DNA from: Ananas comosus
Lineage: Eukaryota; Streptophyta; Magnoliopsida; Poales; Bromeliaceae
Length of the DNA: 64,000 nucleotides
Assembly (NCBI RefSeq): GCF_001540865.1
Contig: NC_033626.1
Span: 14,575,422 to 14,639,421, forward strand
Reading direction: 5' to 3'
Shown here one piece after another: positions 58,501 through 64,000 of this stretch; position 1 is the stretch's first letter, and each line of letters starts with the position of its first letter. Below the pieces are notes generated by a model. It saw nothing but the letters and a program-made list of their open reading frames with translations, ran no database searches and was not told where the DNA came from. A program made the position numbers and the translations under genes.

Positions 58501-60132
58501 GTGGGGCCCCGGAATTTTCTATCGAATCACCCTCGCACCCTCTCGCACCGTTTTTTTATTATTATTATTATTATTTTTTATTTACTTTTCGACAGGGTAA
58601 AATGCACAGGCAGTATCTGTACACTTCTTCAGATATTCTGGTTTATTAGTGCCAATAATTTTTTGGCCAAACATAAAAAACTAGGCCTCATTTCTCATTT
58701 TTTAAAACATTAATGTTATATTATTTTAATTTAATGTGTTGGAGGAAAGATTTTTTTTTTTTCTTTGTTGTGATGATAGTTAATTAACTTCAATGCATTT
58801 GGCTATGTGATAAATAATAATTTATTTTTAAAAATTCTGAAAGCAAATTTTTTTTCCAAAATTTTATTTTTGATTGCAAATAAACACTATAAATGAAATA
58901 ATTACAAATAATTTCCTATCCATTCTCATATTTTTTTTAATACGCAAAATTTTATTTAGAAAACTAAAAATGCAATCACAATAATTTTTTGTATTTAATT
59001 AATTCTTCATATATTGCAGCTCGATTTTTTTGATCCTGATAAAAAAATTGATAAAAAAAATACAGTTCCCTAAAAAAAAATGTTATTTTGGAACTTTTTT
59101 TTATTTAAGTGCACTGTTGTAATTTTTTTTATAACAAAAATTAAAATTATAACAAAAAACTGAAACTAAAATATTTCGTGAAGAGCTAGTTAGGAATTGA
59201 AGTGCAATATCCAGACACATTTCAGCGAGTAAAGTTTATTTTAAATAAACTATGTGCTCTTAATTACTAGGGTATTGGCGTTCTTTGTAATTATCTTCAC
59301 CGAAGTTTCACTCTAGTAGGGGTCGTCAGAGTAAAACTATGCTAAGTTTCCCTTGCCCCGTCAACGGATCCCCGTTTCCTCGGCCCCCACTCTGCAGCTC
59401 GCATCCCTTTTAACTAGGGCTGCATAATAATGAAGGTAAAGGAGATCATGCACGCAGGGTTAATTTGGGAGGTTTTTGGGCGCATTAGAAGTGTCGGCGG
59501 AGAGAGGCAGTGATAAAGTTGGGGAAAGGGTGGCAGTTGAGGTGAGGTAAAGCCGTGAAGGAGAGGAGCCAAGGAGATTTTAGAGAGAGAGAGAGAGAGA
59601 GAGGGTGGGGTGGGCCCGTGGGGGCAGCAAAAGAGCATCATCCGCATTTTTTTTATTATTTCAGGTTCCGATCACAGCACAGCTGTTGCTTCGCCTAATA
59701 TTACTATTATTATTTATTATTATTATTATTTATTTCCTCCCCTTTCAGCCCTCCACCAACCGCTCTTTTTCTATTCCCCCCCTTCCGATTTCTCGTTCCC
59801 CTGCTGTTTTCTCGCCCTTCTATTATTATTTATTTAGGTGGGGGTTTTCTCCATAAGGTGTTAAGAGAGGGAGAGGGAGTGGGGGGAAGCAGTTCTGTTT
59901 TATTTACTGGAAGTTGCGGCCTTTTTTTTTAAAAAAATAAAATTTCTCTCTCTCTCTCTCTCTCAGAGCAATTCTTACCCATCTCGTTCCCGTTGGCTGT
60001 AGTTGGGTGTGGTAAGAAGCAAGGAATAATAATAAGGGGTAGAGAGAGGAAGTGGGGGAAGCAGAAGAAGCGCATTTCTGGCGGCCATCTCTAAGAAGGC
60101 TTCCCCCCCCAACACCCCCCCCCCCCCCCCCC
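55501..60132. other. Gene-poor spacer and distal CESA upstream region
   Basis: No gene recognised. It contains (GA)n tracts (55789-55857 and 59585-59602), (TA)n at about 57592-57615, a GTCACC hexamer repeat (about 58254-58280), TTATTA-type arrays (about 58557-58577 and 59700-59732), pyrimidine-rich stretches and a terminal C run (60117-60132) at the gap edge. The last kilobase is probably CESA promoter. Confidence 0.45.
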
Positions 60133-60965
60133 NNNNNNNNNNNNNNNNNNNNNNNNNNNNNNNNNNNNNNNNNNNNNNNNNNNNNNNNNNNNNNNNNNNN
60201 NNNNNNNNNNNNNNNNNNNNNNNNNNNNNNNNNNNNNNNNNNNNNNNNNNNNNNNNNNNNNNNNNNNNNNNNNNNNNNNNNNNNNNNNNNNNNNNNNNNN
60301 NNNNNNNNNNNNNNNNNNNNNNNNNNNNNNNNNNNNNNNNNNNNNNNNNNNNNNNNNNNNNNNNNNNNNNNNNNNNNNNNNNNNNNNNNNNNNNNNNNNN
60401 NNNNNNNNNNNNNNNNNNNNNNNNNNNNNNNNNNNNNNNNNNNNNNNNNNNNNNNNNNNNNNNNNNNNNNNNNNNNNNNNNNNNNNNNNNNNNNNNNNNN
60501 NNNNNNNNNNNNNNNNNNNNNNNNNNNNNNNNNNNNNNNNNNNNNNNNNNNNNNNNNNNNNNNNNNNNNNNNNNNNNNNNNNNNNNNNNNNNNNNNNNNN
60601 NNNNNNNNNNNNNNNNNNNNNNNNNNNNNNNNNNNNNNNNNNNNNNNNNNNNNNNNNNNNNNNNNNNNNNNNNNNNNNNNNNNNNNNNNNNNNNNNNNNN
60701 NNNNNNNNNNNNNNNNNNNNNNNNNNNNNNNNNNNNNNNNNNNNNNNNNNNNNNNNNNNNNNNNNNNNNNNNNNNNNNNNNNNNNNNNNNNNNNNNNNNN
60801 NNNNNNNNNNNNNNNNNNNNNNNNNNNNNNNNNNNNNNNNNNNNNNNNNNNNNNNNNNNNNNNNNNNNNNNNNNNNNNNNNNNNNNNNNNNNNNNNNNNN
60901 NNNNNNNNNNNNNNNNNNNNNNNNNNNNNNNNNNNNNNNNNNNNNNNNNNNNNNNNNNNNNNNNN
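60133..60965. other. Assembly gap (833 N)
   Basis: A run of N between a poly-C stretch and a (CA)n microsatellite. Both edges are low-complexity, which explains the assembly failure. The gap removes sequence 190-1020 bp upstream of the CESA start codon, so promoter and transcription start may be missing. Any open frame crossing it is an artefact. Confidence 0.98.
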
Positions 60966-61154
60966 CACACACACACACACACACACACTTTGCGGCTGCC
61001 CCGCTGAGTCTTGTTAGTCTCCCTCCTCTCCCCCGTACCGCGCGCAGATTCGGCTCCTTTTGCGTTGGATTTCTGAAGGAATCGCTAGATCTGGGGTAGG
61101 AGGGGAATTTGGGGGTCTTCTCTTTCCGGTAGCTGCTGCTGCACCCCAGCAGTA
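60966..61154 (+). promoter_or_regulatory. CESA 5' UTR / proximal leader
   Basis: A (CA)n tract (60966-60988) followed by C/T-rich leader-like sequence leading to the ATG at 61155. No TATA box is visible here; it may lie in the gap. Confidence 0.4.
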
Positions 61155-63913
61155 ATGGAGGCGAGTGCGGGTCTGGTCGCGGGTTCTCACAACAGGAACG
61201 AGCTCGTCGTCATCCGCCGCGAGGGCGAATCCGGCGTACGTTGCTCTTCTTCCTCCCTCCGTGCTAGCCTTTTCTTTTTTTCTTTAATGCTTTACTTTCA
61301 ATTAGGGCTTCTTCCGCATTCGTCGGTCCTTCTATTTAATTTTTTTAAAAAAAAAACAATCCAAGAAAGGGAAAAAAACAAAACAAAAAAAAAAAAAAAC
61401 CTCTGTTGCATTTGCGTTGTTTCTCTCTTGCAGCCGCGGCCTCTGCAGCAGCTGAGCGGCCAAATCTGCCAGATTTGCGGGGATGACGTGGGTCTCACTG
61501 TGGACGGGGAGCTGTTCGTGGCCTGCAACGAATGCGCCTTCCCAATCTGCCGCACATGCTACGAGTACGAGCGGCGGGAGGGGAACCAGGTCTGCCCCCA
61601 GTGCAAGACCCGCTTCAAGCGCCTCAAGGGTAAGTCGTCGCGGCCGCCGCGCGTGCCTTCCTGATCTTGAAGATTGTTGGTCGTCAGCTGAGCGGGATCT
61701 TTGCCCGAACCATTTGCAGGGTGCGCTCGAGTCCCCGGAGACGAGGAAGAGGACGGCATCGATGATCTGGAGAACGAGTTCAACTTCATGGGCAAGGATA
61801 AGCAGGACAATCAGCTTGAGTCCATGCTGCAGGGCCACATGAGCTACGGCCGCGGAGGTGATGTTGACATGCCTCATATGGTTCACACCATGCCTCAAGT
61901 CCCTCTCCTCACCAATGGCCAGATGGTACCCGACTCTCACTCCTTCCTCTCTGCCTCTTTGCTTCTACCAAATGTGCGATCTCAACTCTTTTTTCACCCC
62001 CGCCCCCCCCCCCCCCCCCCCNGTACCCGACTCTCACTCCTTCCTCTCTGCCTCTTTGCTTCTACCAAATGTGCGATCTCAACTCTTTTTTCACCCCCCC
62101 CCCCCGCTCTTTCACCTTGTAGATTGACGATATTCCGCCGGAGCAGCATGCTCTCGTCCCTTCTTTCATGGGTGGTGGGGGAAAGAGGATCCACCCACTT
62201 CCCTTCGCAGATCCCAATCTTCCAGGTACTCGGAATTTGCTCTCGCATATCGACCTTTTTGTTGTTAGATCTGCTAGCAATATTGCATTCTTGTCGCTAG
62301 CATTTTCAAATAACGTATTCTGTCGTTGCAGTTCAACCCAGATCTATGGATCCTTCAAAGGACTTGGCTGCTTACGGCTATGGAAGTGTGGCCTGGAAGG
62401 AGAGGATGGAGAGCTGGAAGCAGAAGCAGGAGAAATTGCACCAGATGCGGAATGACAATGGTGGTAAAGATTGGGATAATGATGGCGATGGCCCAGATCT
62501 TCCACTGTAAGCTCCTGATTTGTTGCTCTTGATAACTCATTGGAGCTGCCATTCTCTTCTAAAAGACTGAAGCTGCAGCCCGTTAAAAAATCCGCTAATA
62601 GATTTATAATGTGACAATGTGCTGACTCCTTGTAGCCAGAAATTTGGTGAATTTTGTGAAAACTTATAAATGCATAATTTCACCTGATTGAGCGATGGAA
62701 TAGTTCTAGTTATACTTATGAAGTTGGAACGATTTGTTTCTATGATGCTCGTTAGGGTTTCAAGAATGCTTGGGAGATGCTCAATTAGGATTAAAGTGAT
62801 TGTTACCCTTTGGAGATTCCTTCTAGTTTGTCTGTTCTGCTATGATTATGAAACTATAACAGGGAATTTATGGATGTCTTGTCCCTGTCTAATGCATATT
62901 TAGTGCCTATGATGATCTAAAGTGTTACTAGTTCTCTGTAAATAAACATTACACAGTTTGTGCTCATAATGCATCGTTTGCCTGTGAATTTTGTCATGCA
63001 GAATGGATGAAGCTAGACAGCCACTGTCGAGAAAGTTGCCACTTCCTTCCAGTCAGATCAACCCTTATCGGATGATTATCATAATCCGGCTGGTTGTTCT
63101 TGGATTCTTCTTTCATTACCGAATAACACATCCTGTGTCTGATGCATTCGCGTTATGGCTCATTTCTGTCATCTGTGAAATCTGGTTTGCCATTTCATGG
63201 ATTCTAGATCAGTTCCCAAAGTGGCTTCCAATTGAAAGGGAAACTTATCTTGACCGATTATCATTAAGGTAAGTTTCAGTTGCAATTTTCAACTATTCCG
63301 TTGTCACTGTTTGTGGAGTGATCGAGCGATGCACCAACTCTTTGACCGTCCGTGCAGGTATGAGAAAGAGGGCCAGCCTTCTCAACTGGCTCCGGTTGAC
63401 ATATATGTTAGTACAGTGGATCCATTGAAGGAACCTCCTTTGGTCACAGCAAACACTGTTCTCTCCATTCTCGCTGTCGATTATCCAGTTGAGAAGGTGT
63501 CCTGCTATGTTTCTGATGATGGTGCTGCAATGCTAACTTTTGAAGCTTTGTCAGAAACATCTGAATTTGCAAAGAAATGGGTCCCCTTCTGCAAGAAATT
63601 CAACATTGAGCCCCGAGCACCCGAGTGGTACTTCCAGCAAAAGATAGATTACCTCAAGGACAAAGTCCAAGCATCCTTTATCAAGGAAAGGAGAGCAATG
63701 AAGGTCTGTAAACATGCATTGACTTGTTGATTTTGCTGTTCATTTGTTTCGCCACTAATCCGGTTCCGGTTGCAGAGAGAATACGAGGAGTTTAAGGTCA
63801 GAATCAATGCTTTGGTCGCAAAGGCTCAGAAGGTTCCTGAAGAAGGATGGACGATGCAGGATGGAACTCCATGGCCTGGAAATAATGTCCGCGACCATCC
63901 TGGAATGATTCAG
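61155..63913 (+). CDS. CESA: Cellulose synthase catalytic subunit, CESA6-clade (5' part, truncated by window end)
   Basis: Exons: 61155-61235, 61434-61629, 61720-61925, 62123-62225, 62332-62506, 63002-63268, 63358-63703 and 63776-63913, all in phase, encoding 504 residues. The rest of the ~1080-residue protein lies beyond the window. The N-terminus [20 protein letters not shown] is followed by a RING-type zinc finger with eight Cys (39-84) that mediates CESA assembly. An acidic variable region and membrane helices at about 277-297 and 303-322 come next, then the start of the GT2 domain with DDG (396-398), the first conserved UDP-glucose-binding Asp. [27 protein letters not shown] and [20 protein letters not shown] place it in the CESA6-type primary-wall clade. 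The enzyme polymerises glucose into cellulose at the plasma membrane. Intron 3 contains an N and a duplicated contig end. Confidence 0.93.
61926..62122 (+). other. CESA intron 3 carrying a redundant ~75-97-bp contig end
   Basis: GTACCCGACTCTCACTCCTT starts at 61926 (the intron donor) and again at 62023, right after a C run and the single N at 62022. The ~75-bp stretch that follows is repeated, ending in TTTTTTCACCCCC both times. The second copy continues to the TTGTAG acceptor. The real intron is probably about 100 bp. Confidence 0.85.
62507..63001 (+). other. CESA intron 5 (~0.5 kb)
   Basis: Donor GTAAGC, acceptor CATGCAG. It separates the variable-region exon from the exon with the first membrane helices. 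The open frame at 62688-62903 has no similarity to any known family. Confidence 0.7.
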
Positions 63914-64000
63914 GTATTTTTTTCAACAAATTTTAGCATTGCCTTCCACTATAAGAATTGAAATTGCTCCTCCTTGTTTCGTTTTCACTGAAATATTTGA

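Noticed and set aside
59904..61017. Long open frames across the N run
   Set aside because: Nearly all residues are undetermined. They exist only because Ns contain no stop codons.

Overview
This is eukaryotic, land-plant nuclear DNA, and most likely from a commelinid monocot. The genes have GT-AG introns. One receptor-kinase gene is a single, extremely GC-rich exon, while the genes around it are AT-rich and intron-rich, a bimodal composition typical of monocots. The recognised proteins are all standard plant families. Pineapple (Ananas) would fit the gene content, the abundant (GA)n/(TA)n tracts and the apparent heterozygosity, but that species guess is inference only. There are no operons, CRISPR arrays or other prokaryotic features.

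Layout: (1) 0.8-1.35 kb, a CML38-like EF-hand protein on the minus strand. (2) 1.35-6.2 kb, a transposon-rich spacer. It includes a ~1.25 kb TIR element whose interior is a degenerate AAATTTG array, plus SINE/LINE-like tails. (3) 6.24-10.99 kb, two ~2.36 kb near-copies in tandem, each beginning at or ending at a single N. The second runs into an intact plus-strand CML38-like gene and the first stops after 31 codons of the same gene. (4) 11.9-13.3 kb, a cluster of MITE-like units in alternating orientation. (5) 14.0-16.4 kb minus, Iojap (chloroplast ribosome silencing factor), sharing a ~0.7 kb divergent promoter with (6) 17.1-19.3 kb plus, a 40S ribosomal protein S15 gene that lacks about 27 conserved internal residues. 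(7) 21.75-25.95 kb minus, a proline/serine-rich 'hydroxyproline-rich glycoprotein family' gene. (8) 28.07-30.66 kb plus, a THESEUS1-like malectin receptor kinase. (9) 32.47-32.56 kb minus, a tRNA-Tyr-like sequence. (10) 38.46-49.46 kb minus, a 16-exon ATXR7/SDG25-type histone H3K4 methyltransferase with a hAT-type insertion in its last intron. (11) 49.5-61.1 kb, a gene-poor AT-rich spacer with a ~33-bp-period minisatellite and an 833-bp assembly gap. (12) 61.16 kb to the window end, plus, the first eight exons of a CESA6-clade cellulose synthase.

The genes do not form one pathway. Two loose themes are visible. THE1-type receptors monitor cell-wall and cellulose integrity and CESA makes cellulose, but they are 30 kb apart, so their linkage is probably incidental. 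The Iojap/RPS15 pair are both translation genes sharing a promoter that carries a telo-box.

Exon boundaries below were derived by hand from splice motifs, reading-frame phase and recalled family sequences. The ATXR7 and CESA models close in phase at every junction. No previously undescribed biological system was found. The most notable points are the probable haplotype-derived tandem copy, the internally deleted RPS15, the hAT insertion next to a 22-bp terminal exon, and a redundant contig end inside a CESA intron.
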